Shown here: one piece after another, positions 63,290-64,000 of the stretch
How positions within the stretch are numbered: the first letter of the stretch is position 1
How the letters are laid out: the number at the start of each line of letters is the position of its first letter
Assembly (NCBI RefSeq): GCF_029392095.1
Contig: NZ_CP113930.1
Location: 620,001-684,000, forward strand
Origin: Lactobacillus sp. ESL0700
GTDB lineage: Bacteria > Bacillota > Bacilli > Lactobacillales > Lactobacillaceae
Direction: 5' to 3'
DNA: 64,000 nucleotides
Translations under genes and position numbers: made by a program
Notes under the pieces: model-generated
Told to the model about the DNA's origin: nothing
Seen by the model: the letters and a program-made list of their open reading frames with translations, nothing else
Database searches by the model: none

Positions 63290-64000
63290 ATGCTGAGAAA
63301 AATCAAAATCTTTCTTTGTGCAATAATTGCAGTGACGATCGCTGCAATGTTATCGGAAACATTGCAGTCGTATGATAATGAGTCCTTGCCGAATAATCCG
63401 ACACTTATTGAAGTTGGTGTTAAGCCTGTAAATAAACACTATGAACTTAATAATACAAATAAGAATGGTACCAAGGCTGTCTTTTTCGATAGATTAACCA
63501 AATTCGTCAAATCTAAAAATATTTCACTTAAGAAGTTACGTGTTAATAGCTTTAACAATCAAAAAAGCAAGGTAATCTATAATTTTAATAAGAAGCAGAA
63601 TGACTTTTCACTCTATCGCAATGCGCGTGTTAAGCAGTTAACTAAAAAAGAACTTTACCTAGAAGATGTTTTTGGTATCTATTGTACTGATGCGCGGGGA
63701 GATTCTCTGGCAGCTCTAACTAGTTATCTGAAAGCACAGGATCTAGGAGTACAGGTTATTGATAATTCATTGTCAGTTAAAACATTATTAATGGTGGTAC
63801 TGTCCAATGTATCAGAATCGCTAATCGTGATTTTTATTAGTGTAATTGGCATTTTATTTATCATTATGCTGCTAGAAAAGATTTACCGCTTCAAAGCTTA
63901 TGCGGCAATGAAGATTAACGGTCTCAGTAACTGGCAAATTTTCAAGCGTGACTTTAATGCACAAGCAAAATTATTGGGCATCAGTCTACTTTTAATTATT
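63290..64000 (+). CDS. bacteriocin-associated integral membrane protein (DUF1430-like), 5' part
   Basis: The first 237 codons run off the right edge. An N-terminal signal-anchor helix (IFLCAIIAVTIAAML) is followed by an extracytoplasmic region (about 25-165), then a membrane segment of about 168-200 (SLIVIFISVIGILFIIMLLEKIYRFKAY) and KINGLSNWQIFKRDF, a coupling-type loop as in FtsX/MacB-like permeases. This layout and sequence style match DUF1430 membrane proteins, which accompany lactococcin 972-type bacteriocins. GGAGAA precedes the ATG. The call is from a partial protein. Confidence 0.65.
   Translation, partial: MLRKIKIFLCAIIAVTIAAMLSETLQSYDNESLPNNPTLIEVGVKPVNKHYELNNTNKNGTKAVFFDRLTKFVKSKNISLKKLRVNSFNNQKSKVIYNFNKKQNDFSLYRNARVKQLTKKELYLEDVFGIYCTDARGDSLAALTSYLKAQDLGVQVIDNSLSVKTLLMVVLSNVSESLIVIFISVIGILFIIMLLEKIYRFKAYAAMKINGLSNWQIFKRDFNAQAKLLGISLLLII

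Overview
The window looks like the chromosome of a low-GC Gram-positive lactic acid bacterium, most likely Lactobacillus in the narrow sense (delbrueckii group). Gene orders that fit are comFA-comFC-hpf-secA-prfB-hprK-lgt-gpsA-trxB-pgcA-uvrB-uvrA, rapZ-yvcK-whiA followed by a convergent clpP, and cggR-gap-pgk-tpiA. Two LexA boxes of the Bacillus/Lactobacillus type, a CIRCE operator, a CggR-type operator and a programmed prfB frameshift agree with this. The species cannot be named from the window.

Layout. 1-5.9 kb: the start of a lactonase-family gene on the minus strand, a P-type ATPase, an orphan sorbitol-type PTS IIA protein, an AI-2E family membrane protein, trmL and a DUF1149 gene. 5.9-17.6 kb: ftsK, ymfI, a RodZ-like gene, pgsA, a complete OpuC-type osmoprotectant ABC transporter where cinA often lies, then recA and rny. 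17.7-23.3 kb: tagO, then an operon of dipeptidase, glycosylasparaginase-type Ntn hydrolase, truncated GrdB-like protein and PTS IIC. 23.3-44.8 kb: housekeeping genes for competence, ribosome hibernation, secretion, translation termination, carbon regulation, lipid and redox metabolism, UvrAB repair, and rapZ-yvcK-whiA. 44.9-53.2 kb is an accessory stretch: clpP under CIRCE control, two paralogous secreted proteins, a type I toxin-antitoxin-like locus split by an IS3-family element, a PerR-like repressor, an amino-acid permease and a tRNA-Arg(CCG). 53.3-57.8 kb: the cggR-gap-pgk-tpiA glycolytic operon.

The most interesting part is 58.2-64.0 kb. An Rgg-family regulator is divergent from a 14-codon hydrophobic peptide gene with a perfect Shine-Dalgarno sequence. 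Next come a secreted 180-residue protein with a Gly/Ala-rich hydrophobic core, a small membrane protein that could confer immunity, three ABC-2-like membrane proteins, an ABC ATPase, and the start of a protein resembling the DUF1430 bacteriocin-associated membrane family. I read this as a peptide-pheromone-controlled bacteriocin or toxin locus with its export or self-protection machinery. No gene in it matches a named bacteriocin that I recognise.

Two other loci deserve follow-up. At 47.4-49.3 kb an IS element with a 3-bp target duplication sits in the loop of what was a shared bidirectional terminator between two convergent small transcripts. At 19.0-23.2 kb an operon preceded by a perfect 10-bp inverted repeat may import and break down a sugar-amino-acid conjugate.
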